From: an uncultured Colwellia sp.
Lineage (GTDB): Bacteria > Pseudomonadota > Gammaproteobacteria > Enterobacterales > Alteromonadaceae
Length of the DNA: 64,000 nucleotides
Reading direction: 5' to 3'
NCBI GenBank assembly: GCA_913058395.1
Contig: CAJXQI010000004.1
Coordinates: 1-64,000 of the forward strand
Part shown: piece by piece, positions 27,705 to 35,669 of the stretch
How positions within the stretch are numbered: position 1 is the first letter of the stretch
Layout: each line of letters opens with the position of its first letter
Notes under the pieces: model-generated
Database searches by the model: none
Told to the model about the DNA's origin: nothing
What the model saw: only the letters and a program-made list of their open reading frames with translations
Made by a program: the position numbers and the translations under genes

Positions 27705-28295
27705 CTAAACGTGTTTGCCACGGCTCCAATCACTTGCTTTAAGTAACCTATTGCCCGCGTCAACAGCGCCACTTTCCATTGTTGTGCCCATAGAGTCATT
27801 CCAACGGTTTAAATAGCCAAATAAAGATATGACGCCGAGTATTTCAACTATTTCTCCTTCATCCCAATAGCGATGAAGAGCCTCACTGATATTTTCATCA
27901 ACGGCGTTAGGTACACTTGACGCAGCTAAGGCAAACTCAAATGCAGATTTTTCAGCATCAGTATATAAATCACTATCACGAAAACCCCAAATGTTATCTA
28001 AGCGTTCATCTGTGCCGCCATACCTTTCAGCAGCTAAAATTGTGTGGGCTTCGCAATACCGACAACCCGTATTAGCACTGGTGATGTAGCCAATTAAACG
28101 TTTTTGCTCTGCGGTTACTCGTCCGTCATTTGCCATTACTGCCATATTTAAATTAATAAATGCTTTAGCAATTGCTGGGCGGCGTTGCATGGTTAAAACA
28201 CTGTTTGGACAAAAGCCTAACGTTTCATTAAAAAAGCGTGCTAGTTCGGCAACATCTTCATTTTCATCGCTAGCTAATGGGGTGACAAGTGGCAT
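27705..28295 (-). CDS. Carboxymuconolactone decarboxylase / AhpD-like peroxidase-related protein
   Basis: A 196-residue protein of the AhpD-like superfamily, peroxidase-related enzyme type. The redox motif is CRYCEAH (Cys78, Cys81, His84), preceded by a conserved helix AEQKRLIGYITSANTG. Such proteins reduce peroxides or act as thiol-disulfide partners. The start at 28295 was chosen because GGAGA lies seven bases upstream. A longer frame to 28325 lacks a site. It is divergent from a MarR-type regulator, and the intergenic region holds a TTGCAAATGCAA palindrome, which suggests local control by that regulator. Confidence 0.85.
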   Translation of the reverse strand: MPLVTPLASDENEDVAELARFFNETLGFCPNSVLTMQRRPAIAKAFINLNMAVMANDGRVTAEQKRLIGYITSANTGCRYCEAHTILAAERYGGTDERLDNIWGFRDSDLYTDAEKSAFEFALAASSVPNAVDENISEALHRYWDEGEIVEILGVISLFGYLNRWNDSMGTTMESGAVDAGNRLLKASDWSRGKHV

Positions 28296-28361
28296 TATAA
28301 ATCTCCAATATGAATAAATAATCAACAGTTTTTTTAAAAGTTAACTTAGCATATTTACACG

Positions 28362-28379
28362 ATGTTGCAAATGCAATAT
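28362..28379. promoter_or_regulatory. Candidate MarR-type operator
   Basis: TTGCA-AA-TGCAA (28365-28376) is a perfect palindrome extended by AT on both sides. It lies between the divergent AhpD-like and MarR-family genes. MarR proteins often bind TTGC-N4-GCAA sites. The assignment is inferred from position and symmetry. Confidence 0.5.
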
Positions 28380-28588
28380 CTTTATTGAAATGTTGTATTG
28401 TTAATTTTCGATCTTGGTAAGCACATGCAAAATAAGAGATTGCTATAACTTTAGGATAATTATTGTGTCAAAAGAAATGACAAGGTAAAGTGAAATTGCT
28501 CATTATTCTATTTTAAGGTGTCACTATTTCTTCTACAGCGAGAGAACAAGCGTTTAAGCTATCAAGCCTGATTGATAGCCCGCTAGAT

Positions 28589-29113
28589 TTGTCTAATCAT
28601 TTACCTTTTCGTGTTGCTGTTGTGAGTAATTTATTAGCGCTTAACCGTGACCTAAGCATTCGCAGTTTATCGAACTTAGCGCCAAGAGAGATGCGCGTTA
28701 TACTCAATATTGGTTCATATATGCCAATAAAGTCTGCTGACATTGCATATCAATCAAGAATAGATTCGACCAATGTTAGTCGGGCAGTGAAAGTACTATT
28801 GGCTAAAGAGTTAATTATTTCTGAGCCCGATCCAAAGAGTAAAAACATTAAGTATTTGTCGTTAACGACATCAGGAACAATTTTATACAAGCAGTTAACT
28901 GAGGCACTTGAACCTCGAGCACAAGCGCTTGAAAGTGTATTGTCTGAAGAAGAAAAGGCGAGCTTTTTTCAGTGTTTAACAAAAATTGAAGCGAAAGCAG
29001 AACAGCTACTTTCACAACAAGCATTATCATTTGTTAATCAAGGGCTAGAGCTTCCTGCTGATCAAAAAGAGTTACTCCGTTGGTATAAAAAGAGTCAGCA
29101 GAAAGAATGCTAA
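28589..29113 (+). CDS. MarR-family transcriptional regulator
   Basis: A winged-helix regulator of about 174 residues. The HTH core runs LAPREMRVILNIGSYMPIKSADIAYQSRIDSTNVSRAVKVLLAKELI and the wing follows (SEPDPKSKNIKYLSLTTSG). This is the MarR pattern, with a dimerising helix at the C-terminus. The start is problematic. TTG at 28589 has no ribosome-binding site, but the frame stays open to 28517 and an ATT at 28526 sits five bases after AAGGTG, adding 21 plausible residues (SSTAREQAFKLSSLIDSPLD...). It is divergent from the AhpD-like gene. A STAS-like gene follows 56 bases downstream. Confidence 0.8.
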   Translation: MSNHLPFRVAVVSNLLALNRDLSIRSLSNLAPREMRVILNIGSYMPIKSADIAYQSRIDSTNVSRAVKVLLAKELIISEPDPKSKNIKYLSLTTSGTILYKQLTEALEPRAQALESVLSEEEKASFFQCLTKIEAKAEQLLSQQALSFVNQGLELPADQKELLRWYKKSQQKEC

Positions 29114-29169
29114 TGCGGGTTTAGCTAGATTTAGTTAGGTTTAGCGGTTACATAGTCAAGGAGGAAGTT

Positions 29170-29553
29170 ATGACGATTGAGCACGGGAGCTACTCCATCA
29201 CGCTTGACGGCAGTGTTTTGAGCATTACCTTATCAGGAATGTTTAATGATATTGCCACACAAAATGTTTGTTATAAAATTCAAAGCGAAGTTGAAAGCCT
29301 TAACGGGCAAAGCTTTGGAGTATTACTTGATTGTACTACCTATGAAGGTAGTACGCGTGAAGCACACCAAATTTCTAATCAATTTTTATTGTGGCTTAAT
29401 AAACAAGCTTGTAGCGCTAGAGCGATTATATATAATCAAAAACTTTATTTTGATATTGTTAAAAATGAACAGCCTGCGCTATTTGAATTACAAAATCGTA
29501 AGGAATTTCATGATTTAGCAGAGGCAAAATCTTGGCTGGCTGTACAGCTTTAA
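29170..29553 (+). CDS. STAS/SpoIIAA-like hypothetical protein
   Basis: A 127-residue cytoplasmic protein with a strong AAGGAGG Shine-Dalgarno sequence. The alternating strands and helices (YSITLDGSVLSITLSGMF, SFGVLLDCTTYEG, CSARAIIYNQKLYFDIV) resemble SpoIIAA-like/STAS folds that act as anti-anti-sigma or binding modules. The match is by pattern only. It may share a transcript with the upstream MarR gene. It overlaps nothing and converges on soxR. Confidence 0.65.
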   Translation: MTIEHGSYSITLDGSVLSITLSGMFNDIATQNVCYKIQSEVESLNGQSFGVLLDCTTYEGSTREAHQISNQFLLWLNKQACSARAIIYNQKLYFDIVKNEQPALFELQNRKEFHDLAEAKSWLAVQL

Positions 29554-29554
29554 G

Positions 29555-30007
29555 CTATTCAGTCGCGCTTCTTTCTAACAATACTGCACCTGAATCGTTG
29601 TCGCCTAATTTATCCTCAGGATTATAAATAGGGCAGTTCTTCATTGATAAACATCCACAACCAATGCAGCCATCGAGTGAGTCTCGCAGCTTTTCTAAAT
29701 AGGCTATTTTTTGGTTTAAGCCCTTTTGCCAATAACGTGATAATTGCTGCCAATCATCTTTAGTTGGTGTTCTGTTATCAGGCAAGTTGGCAAAAGCTGC
29801 TTTGATTTCTTCTAAACTGACCCCCATTTTCTGCGCGGCTTTGATAACAGAAATACGCCTTAGCACTTCGCGCATATAACGACGTTGATTACCTTGGTTT
29901 CGTAAGCTTTTAATCAAACCTAAGCTTTCATAAAAATGTAAGGTTGATACTTTTACACCGCAGCGTTTTGCTACTTTCCCAACACTTAAATTAGCTTCTT
30001 CTAGCAT
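29555..30007 (-). CDS. soxR: Redox-sensitive transcriptional activator SoxR
   Basis: A 150-residue MerR-family regulator with a [2Fe-2S] sensor. The N-terminal HTH reads VGKVAKRCGVKVSTLHFYESLGLI. The C-terminal cluster motif is CX2CXCX5C at Cys114, Cys117, Cys119 and Cys125, diagnostic for SoxR. It senses redox-cycling compounds by oxidation of the cluster. The divergent intergenic region carries a SoxR-type promoter facing the 39-codon ORF and a VOC gene. soxS is not seen here, so SoxR probably regulates these targets directly. Confidence 0.95.
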   Translation of the reverse strand: MLEEANLSVGKVAKRCGVKVSTLHFYESLGLIKSLRNQGNQRRYMREVLRRISVIKAAQKMGVSLEEIKAAFANLPDNRTPTKDDWQQLSRYWQKGLNQKIAYLEKLRDSLDGCIGCGCLSMKNCPIYNPEDKLGDNDSGAVLLERSATE

Positions 30008-30043
30008 TGATTAACCCTTTTTTAATTTTTTTGAAAATAATGC

Positions 30044-30074
30044 TTTACCTCAAGTGCTCTTGAGGTTTTATGCT
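30044..30074 (+). promoter_or_regulatory. SoxR-box promoter
   Basis: The 18-bp palindrome-like CCTCAAGTGCTCTTGAGG (30048-30065) differs from the E. coli soxS box only in the central bases. It sits between -35 TTTACC (30044-30049) and -10 TATGCT (30069-30074) with a 19-bp spacer, the overlong spacing that MerR-type activators correct. The promoter faces the 39-codon ORF at 30107. Confidence 0.85.
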
Positions 30075-30106
30075 TGGTTTCAACATTAACACAAGGGAGT
30101 TAAATA

Positions 30107-30226
30107 ATGAAAAATTTAGCCACTGAACACAATAAAGCTAGAGATAAATTTATTACTAACAAATACAAAAACAAGACATTACGCAGAATCTTCCAAATTT
30201 ATAATGCCACCTTATGTAACAAGTAA
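30107..30226 (+). CDS. SoxR-controlled small protein, 39 residues
   Basis: A 39-codon frame with a strong GGGAG ribosome-binding site, placed about 30 bases after the -10 of the SoxR promoter. The protein is very basic and Asn/Lys-rich (MKNLATEHNKARDKFITNKY...) with one Cys near the end (TLCNK). No family is recognised. It could be a genuine stress-induced small protein or a leader peptide for the VOC gene 66 bases downstream. Confidence 0.55.
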   Translation: MKNLATEHNKARDKFITNKYKNKTLRRIFQIYNATLCNK

Positions 30227-30292
30227 CGCTATCTCATCAAGAACATAACTAAAAAAAATTAATCGAAATAAAATAACTAAAAGGAAAGCATT

Positions 30293-30709
30293 ATGTTGTA
30301 TTTAGAACATTTAAATTTAGTCGTTAAGGATATTCCTCGGGCACTAGCATTTTATCAAGCGGCGTTTCCACATTGGCATATTCGCGGTGAAGGACATTCC
30401 ACTTGGCATGGTAAGCCAAGACGTTGGCTGCATTTTGGTGATGATTATTTATATCTTGCTTTGAGCGACCATGGTGACAGTGATATTCGTGATAACAGCG
30501 GTTATCAAGTGGGGTTAAGTCATTTTGCCTTTGTTACTGATGAATTAGCGAAAGTAACTCAACGTCTAAAAGCGGCAGGGTTTATTGGAGAGCAGGGAGA
30601 TGGCACTTCAGGCATTCGCAATAATACCTACTTCGTTGATGCAGATGGCTATGAAATAGAGTTTGTCGAATATTTAACTGAGGTTGTAGCAAAGCGAAAT
30701 GATTATTAA
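30293..30709 (+). CDS. VOC family protein (glyoxalase/bleomycin-resistance fold)
   Basis: A 138-residue single-domain vicinal-oxygen-chelate protein. Typical elements are the start LEHLNLVVKDIPRALAFYQAAFPHW with a metal-type His, a GLSHFAFVTDELAKVTQRLKAAGF segment, and a late YFVDADGYEIEFVEY with metal-type Glu. AGGA upstream supports the start. It is the second gene after the SoxR promoter, so it is probably induced by redox-cycling drugs. The substrate is unknown; antibiotic binding or glutathione-linked chemistry are possible. Confidence 0.85.
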   Translation: MLYLEHLNLVVKDIPRALAFYQAAFPHWHIRGEGHSTWHGKPRRWLHFGDDYLYLALSDHGDSDIRDNSGYQVGLSHFAFVTDELAKVTQRLKAAGFIGEQGDGTSGIRNNTYFVDADGYEIEFVEYLTEVVAKRNDY

Positions 30710-30799
30710 CTTATTAAGCCTAAAGTAATAACAGCCTTGAACAACACTGCTGATGGCACTATTTATTAGCGGCTACAACTGATTGGCTGTTGTTATTTT

Positions 30800-31363
30800 C
30801 TAAGTTTTTTCTATTACATTAGCTGCAGATTTTTTAGCTTTTTTTTCAGCTTTTTTTTCAGCTCGACGACGTTTAAAAAATGCTGAAAGCATAGCGCTAC
30901 ACTCTGTTGCAAGTAACCCTGATTTTACTGCTATTTGATGGTTATGCTTTTCATGGTTAACCAACGCAAAGGCGCTACCGGCAGCGCCAGTTTTAAAGTC
31001 TTCACTGGCAAATATTAACTGCTTAATTCGGCTATGTATTAGTAAGCCTGCACACATACAACATGGCTCAAGTGTTACATATAAAGTGCAGTCTAATAGC
31101 CGATAATTTGCGATGTTTTTACCGGCATCACGAACTGCCATCATCTCGGCGTGTGCTGACGGGTCGTTGTTCATGATTGATTGATTAAAACCTTCACCAA
31201 TAATTTTTCCATCACAAACTATAACCGCACCAACCGGTATTTCATTGTGGCTTTCGGCAAACATTGCCAATTCAATAGCGCGGCGCATGAATTTTTCATC
31301 TTCAGCTGAAAATTCTGCCGCTAGCGATAAACTTGCATTAAGTGATGGCATATTGTCAGTCAT
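30800..31363 (-). CDS. tadA: tRNA adenosine(34) deaminase
   Basis: A 187-residue zinc deaminase that converts A34 to inosine in tRNA-Arg(ACG). The catalytic HAE motif is at His71-Glu73, the zinc cysteines are in PCCMC (Cys101, Cys104), and the VPVGAVIV-type segment reads IPVGAVIVCDG. The C-terminal extension is unusually Lys/Ala-rich (EKKAEKKAKKSAANVIEKT). It starts 3 bases after the hemW stop on the same strand, so it is probably in the rdgB-hemW-tadA operon. Confidence 0.94.
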   Translation of the reverse strand: MTDNMPSLNASLSLAAEFSAEDEKFMRRAIELAMFAESHNEIPVGAVIVCDGKIIGEGFNQSIMNNDPSAHAEMMAVRDAGKNIANYRLLDCTLYVTLEPCCMCAGLLIHSRIKQLIFASEDFKTGAAGSAFALVNHEKHNHQIAVKSGLLATECSAMLSAFFKRRRAEKKAEKKAKKSAANVIEKT

Positions 31364-31366
31364 AAG

Positions 31367-32512
31367 CTATAAAAACATTTCTAGTAAATCATTAAGGTAT
31401 CTGTGACCCAATTTGCTGACCGACCAAAGCGTGCCATCAAACTCCATCAGCTGTTTTTCTTGCGCATGCAATAGTGTCGGTAAAACAGCTTGCTCACTCA
31501 GGCCTGTGTAGGCTTTAAATTCATCAAGCGAAAAACCAGCATGTAAGCGCAGTCGGTTCATCATGTACTCAAACGGCAATTCTTCGTCTGTCACCGTATG
31601 AATTTTGTCGAGCGCTTTTCTGCTGGTGTCTAGATAACCTTTCGGGTGTTTTACTTTTACCGTGCGATAGACTTGTTGATTATCGACATCAGTAATTTTG
31701 CCATGTGCGCCACAACCAATGCCGAGGTAATCGCCAAATTGCCAATAGTTCAGGTTATGCTGACATTGGTATTCAGGCTTACTGTAGGCTGATATTTCAT
31801 ATTGTTGATATCCTGCTTCATTGAGCAGGGCTATGCCTTGGTCTTGAATATTCCACAGTATTTCATCTTGCGGTAATTTAGGTGGCCTAGAATGAAAGGC
31901 GGTATTTGGCTCAATGGTTAATTGATACCATGAAATATGTGTCGGTTTTAAAGCTATGGCTGTTTTTAAATCATCGAGTGCATGTTCAACGGTTTGCTCA
32001 GGTAAACCATGCATTAAATCTAAATTAAAACTTTTAACACCGCATTCACTAGCTAAGTTTGCTGCTGTTTTCGCTTGTTGACTGTCATGTATACGGCCAA
32101 GCTTTATCAACTTATCTGATTCAAAACTTTGCACACCCACCGATAAACGCGAAACACCGCCGTTAAAAAAGCCGATAAACTTTTCAGCTTCAACCGTGCC
32201 GGGGTTTGCTTCTAAGGTTATTTCAATATCAGCTTTATGTTCAAAACGTTGCAGCACTTTTGTTAATAACTGTTCAATTGCTGGCGCTGAAAATAAGCTT
32301 GGCGTGCCGCCACCAATAAATATTGAATGCAAAGGGCGCTGCTGCAAATTGAAACGCGCTATATCTGTGTCTAAATCTAGTAATAATTGCGCGACATAAT
32401 CTTGCTCAGGAATTGCATGTTTTAAGGCATGAGAATTAAAGTCACAGTATGGACATTTTTCCACACACCAAGGTATGTGAATATATAGCGATAATGGTGG
32501 TGCAATTAACAT
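31367..32512 (-). CDS. hemW: Radical SAM heme chaperone HemW
   Basis: A 381-residue protein related to coproporphyrinogen dehydrogenase that binds heme and a 4Fe-4S cluster and helps load heme into respiratory enzymes. The radical-SAM motif is CVEKCPYC near the N-terminus. IGGGTPSL, NPGT and LMHGLPEQT follow the family. The ATG at 32512 gives the normal N-terminus MLIAPPLSLYIHIPWC and lies one base beyond the rdgB stop. An in-frame TTG at 32533 would overlap rdgB. Confidence 0.92.
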   Translation of the reverse strand: MLIAPPLSLYIHIPWCVEKCPYCDFNSHALKHAIPEQDYVAQLLLDLDTDIARFNLQQRPLHSIFIGGGTPSLFSAPAIEQLLTKVLQRFEHKADIEITLEANPGTVEAEKFIGFFNGGVSRLSVGVQSFESDKLIKLGRIHDSQQAKTAANLASECGVKSFNLDLMHGLPEQTVEHALDDLKTAIALKPTHISWYQLTIEPNTAFHSRPPKLPQDEILWNIQDQGIALLNEAGYQQYEISAYSKPEYQCQHNLNYWQFGDYLGIGCGAHGKITDVDNQQVYRTVKVKHPKGYLDTSRKALDKIHTVTDEELPFEYMMNRLRLHAGFSLDEFKAYTGLSEQAVLPTLLHAQEKQLMEFDGTLWSVSKLGHRYLNDLLEMFL

Positions 32513-32513
32513 A

Positions 32514-33116
32514 TTAAATAATTTCTTTGGCAAGTAGTGGTACTAATTGCTGCAAGGCTTGACCACGATGACTAAGTTGATTTTTTAAATCTCGAGGTAA
32601 TTGTGCTGAAGTCATTTTATGTTGCTCTTGCCAAAATACCGGATCATAACCAAAGCCTTGCTCGCCTTGTTTTTCACGGCAAATTCTACCTTGCCAAACA
32701 CCGTGACAAATTAGTGGTGTTGGATCGTTTTCATGACGCATATAAACCAATACACAATGAAAACGAGCACTACGCTTTTCGTCAGCTACATTTTCCAATG
32801 CAGTTAATAGTTTATTTGTGTTGTCATCATCACTAGCATTTTCACCGGCATATCGAGCAGAATAAACCCCAGGAGCACCATTTAAAGCATCAACTTCTAA
32901 TCCAGAGTCATCAGCAATGGCGGGCATACCGGTAATTTTAGCAGCATGACGAGCTTTGATAATGGCGTTTTCAACAAAGGTGGTGCCAGTTTCAGCAACG
33001 TCAGGCACATTGAATTCACTTTGTGGTTTGATTTCAATATTTTGCTCTGCTAACAAACTGGCGAGCTCTTTAACTTTGCCCTTATTACCTGTTGCTAATA
33101 CGATAGTCGACATCAC
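32514..33116 (-). CDS. rdgB: XTP/dITP pyrophosphatase
   Basis: A 200-residue Ham1/RdgB house-cleaning enzyme that hydrolyses dITP, XTP and ITP to monophosphates, keeping deaminated purines out of nucleic acids. Family signatures are VLATGNKGKVKEL, the ETGTTFVENAIIKARHAA segment, ADDSGLEVDALNGAPGVYSARYAG, and the C-terminal FGYDPVFW and LSHRGQAL. The protein may start at either of two adjacent ATGs. First gene of the rdgB-hemW-tadA group. Confidence 0.95.
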   Translation of the reverse strand: MMSTIVLATGNKGKVKELASLLAEQNIEIKPQSEFNVPDVAETGTTFVENAIIKARHAAKITGMPAIADDSGLEVDALNGAPGVYSARYAGENASDDDNTNKLLTALENVADEKRSARFHCVLVYMRHENDPTPLICHGVWQGRICREKQGEQGFGYDPVFWQEQHKMTSAQLPRDLKNQLSHRGQALQQLVPLLAKEII

Positions 33117-33210
33117 TAAACCCTTTGAATAAATTAATCATAACAATGGCGCGCATAATACCTTAATCTAAAGCAAAGAGGGAGTAGCTTTGTGATAACT
33201 CAGAGGTAAT

Positions 33211-34107
33211 ATGTCGTTAAAAGATACATTGATTGCATTGGTGATTATTTTTATCTGGGGTTTCAACTTCATCATTATTGCGTGGGGTGTTGAGTCGATG
33301 CCGCCATTGTTAATGGGGGGATTAAGGTTTTTACTTGTCGGGCTTTTAGGCAGCTTATTTATTCGTAAGCCTGATATTCCATGGCGTTGGATGGCACTAT
33401 ATGCTTTTACCTTATGTTTTGGACAATTCTCTTTACTGTTTTCTGCGCTCGCTGTAGGTATGCCAGCAGGGTTAGCGTCACTCGTTTTACAATCTCAAGC
33501 GATATTCACCTTACTGTTTTCTGTAATAATTCTAAAAGAACAAATTAAAGCTAACCAAGTGTTGGCAATGCTGATTGCGGGCGCTGGTTTGTATATTATT
33601 GGTAGCTCGGGTCAAACAAGCAATATGACGCTAATTGGCTTTGCCTTTACTATTGCTGCCGCCATTGCATGGGGGGTGGGTAATGTCGTCAATCGAATGA
33701 TTAACCAGCGTGGTTACCGGGCAAATATTGGCTTAGTGGTGTGGTCATCTTGGGTTGCTATGCTGCCTTTTTTCCTCACCAGTTATATTGTTGAAGGAGA
33801 AGATGCCATTAAGCAAAGCTTATTGAATTTAAATTGGCTTAGCTTTGTGGTGTTATTTTACTTGGCGATTGCAGCATCAATTATTGGCTATAGCTTATGG
33901 AGTTATTTACTGACTCATTATCCAGCAGGGCAAGTTGCACCACTGACATTAGCGGTTCCAGTTGTTGGTATGGTATCTGCGGTAATCTTGCTTGATGAAA
34001 GTATGTCGGCGCAACAAATTTGGGGAATTTGTATCGTGATGTTAGGCTTGCTGGTGAACACATTTGGCAGTAAGTTGTATCAATTCCTACGCATTCGATT
34101 TGCATAA
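33211..34107 (+). CDS. eamA: EamA-type DMT exporter
   Basis: A 298-residue inner-membrane protein with about ten transmembrane helices in two EamA repeats. The start MSLKDTLIALVIIFIWGFNFIIIAWG, MPPLLMGGLRFLLVG, GMPAGLASLVLQSQAIFTLLFS and APLTLAVPVVGMVSAVILLDE follow E. coli EamA (YdeD), which exports O-acetylserine and cysteine. The close resemblance supports but does not prove that substrate. It is divergent from rdgB and begins the accessory-looking block. Confidence 0.85.
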   Translation: MSLKDTLIALVIIFIWGFNFIIIAWGVESMPPLLMGGLRFLLVGLLGSLFIRKPDIPWRWMALYAFTLCFGQFSLLFSALAVGMPAGLASLVLQSQAIFTLLFSVIILKEQIKANQVLAMLIAGAGLYIIGSSGQTSNMTLIGFAFTIAAAIAWGVGNVVNRMINQRGYRANIGLVVWSSWVAMLPFFLTSYIVEGEDAIKQSLLNLNWLSFVVLFYLAIAASIIGYSLWSYLLTHYPAGQVAPLTLAVPVVGMVSAVILLDESMSAQQIWGICIVMLGLLVNTFGSKLYQFLRIRFA

Positions 34108-34280
34108 AATATGCTTAATTAACTTATAGCTTCAGTAAATTTTTACTTAAATAGCTCTCAAAAACAGCTCTTATTTACTTAGGTGACTATGCGTAATTAT
34201 TGCAAATTAGATTTAATTTACTATTTTTATATATAGGGGCGGTCGATATGCCCTTGTCAAATAGGGTATGAGGAGATTAT

Positions 34281-34490
34281 ATGGATATAATTTATTGGGG
34301 GAAATATATTGTTATGGTGCTGACCGGCATCTTACTTATTTTACTTTCATTGCCTGAATGTTTAGCCAGTCTTAACTTAGCATTTAAGCCGAGAAACTGG
34401 TTGCTTTCTTTTGTACGTTATTTCGGCGGTCTCATTCTTATCTATAGTGCTTATTGCATTATAATTGATGCAATAATTTTTCGTCACTAG
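34281..34490 (+). CDS. Small membrane protein, hypothetical
   Basis: A 69-residue protein with two hydrophobic helices (about 8-28 and 42-64) separated by a short basic loop (NLAFKPRNW). AGGAGA lies close upstream. No family is recognised. It stands alone between eamA and another small membrane-protein gene. Confidence 0.6.
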   Translation: MDIIYWGKYIVMVLTGILLILLSLPECLASLNLAFKPRNWLLSFVRYFGGLILIYSAYCIIIDAIIFRH

Positions 34491-34751
34491 CACTTATCTA
34501 TAGGGCAATAGATAAAAAAGGCAATAGATAAATTTCTACACCTACCTAATATCCTTCATGTAAGAACACTTTCACGCCACCTTTGATTTAATCGTAATTT
34601 ACTTTTGATTACAGCTAGCTAAATCGGTAAAGTTATATTGAGAGAAACCTTTGAAATAACGGTAATAAAACTAACGTAATGCGATCGTTATTCGACAATA
34701 ACTAATAGGTTAATCTTTTTAAAAGTACTTTTGATTTAAGGGATGTTTTAC

Positions 34752-35102
34752 ATGACATTACGGCAAGTAGCTAATAAATTATTATTTTTAAAGCCGCTAC
34801 TAAATTTTTCTGTTTTACTTTGTTTTTGTGCAGTTATTTACTTATTTCTATTTTCTTCCATTACGCTGCAAGACAAATATGCATTGCCTAGTTTATTGTT
34901 GGCTTTATGGAGTTTATTATTTAGCGCATTACTTGGCTTATCAGTTAACGCACCAAATGAAAAAGTGGTAAGTAAAGGTTGGTTCAGCAAGCTTCGCTAT
35001 AAATTAGCCAAAAGCTTATTTGCATTATCTATAATTATTTTTATTTTGCTGACATTCGCTGTGCTGTATATAACGCTTAGGCTTTTATCTGTATGGCTTT
35101 AG
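34752..35102 (+). CDS. Hypothetical membrane protein
   Basis: A 116-residue protein with about three transmembrane helices (roughly 14-34, 44-62, 86-112) and a basic loop (KGWFSKLRYKLAKS). I do not recognise a family. The ATG at 34752 was chosen because AAGGG lies nine bases upstream. An ATG at 34743 would directly abut that site. No link to neighbours is evident. Confidence 0.6.
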   Translation: MTLRQVANKLLFLKPLLNFSVLLCFCAVIYLFLFSSITLQDKYALPSLLLALWSLLFSALLGLSVNAPNEKVVSKGWFSKLRYKLAKSLFALSIIIFILLTFAVLYITLRLLSVWL

Positions 35103-35264
35103 CAATTGCTTTATAGATGGTGATTTATTTAATTGGAAATGATAAAGCTACTTCCAGTGTTCCGTTTTATAGAGCGTAAATAAGAACACTTAATTATTAT
35201 TTTATAAACAGCTGCAGCATAGCTAGTTCTATTAAGCGATTGTGTCCAAATGTAGAGTGTTAAA

Positions 35265-35567
35265 ATGACCATCAATTATTTAAAAGGTAAAGGTACTGTA
35301 GATAAAATATTTGCTGACGATAATAAAGGCAGTCGTCATCAAAAATTTACCGTTAAGCTAAAAGCTAATAAATCGGTTTTAGTGGTGCATAATATTGATG
35401 TTTGCCAACGAATTCATGGCTTAAAGGTAGGAGATACTATTGAGTTTTATGGCGTCTATCAATGGAATCGATTTGGCGGTTTAGTGCATTGGACACATAG
35501 ACCTAAGTCACCTAAAGAAGAGCATAAAGCTGGTTGGATTAAGCATTGTAATATTATATATCAGTAA
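35265..35567 (+). CDS. DUF3465 domain protein
   Basis: A 100-residue protein of the DUF3465 family. Characteristic segments are GKGTVDKIFADDNKGSRHQKFTVKL, VVHNIDVCQRI, VGDTIEFYGVYQWN and GGLVHWTHRPK. The fold is predicted to be a small OB-like beta barrel. The function is unknown. Unlike many family members it lacks a signal peptide. A bidirectional terminator separates it from the convergent catalase gene. Confidence 0.8.
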   Translation: MTINYLKGKGTVDKIFADDNKGSRHQKFTVKLKANKSVLVVHNIDVCQRIHGLKVGDTIEFYGVYQWNRFGGLVHWTHRPKSPKEEHKAGWIKHCNIIYQ

Positions 35568-35611
35568 TTTGGTGCCAAATTCTCCTTTTATTTATATTTT
35601 GATAAAACTCT

Positions 35612-35639
35612 AAAAGGTGCTCGACTTGAGCACCTTTTT
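35612..35639. terminator. Bidirectional terminator between DUF3465 and catalase genes
   Basis: AAAAGGTGCTC pairs with GAGCACCTTTT around a five-base loop, with T-runs on both strands. It lies between convergent genes. Confidence 0.85.
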
Positions 35640-35669
35640 ATTATTTAAGCCTTTGCTTTATAATACTAA

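Noticed and set aside
34530-34590. Possible further repeat-family copy with CTTCATGTAAGAACA
   Set aside because: It shares only a short string with 18361-18380 and lacks the left arm of the hairpin, so similarity could be chance.
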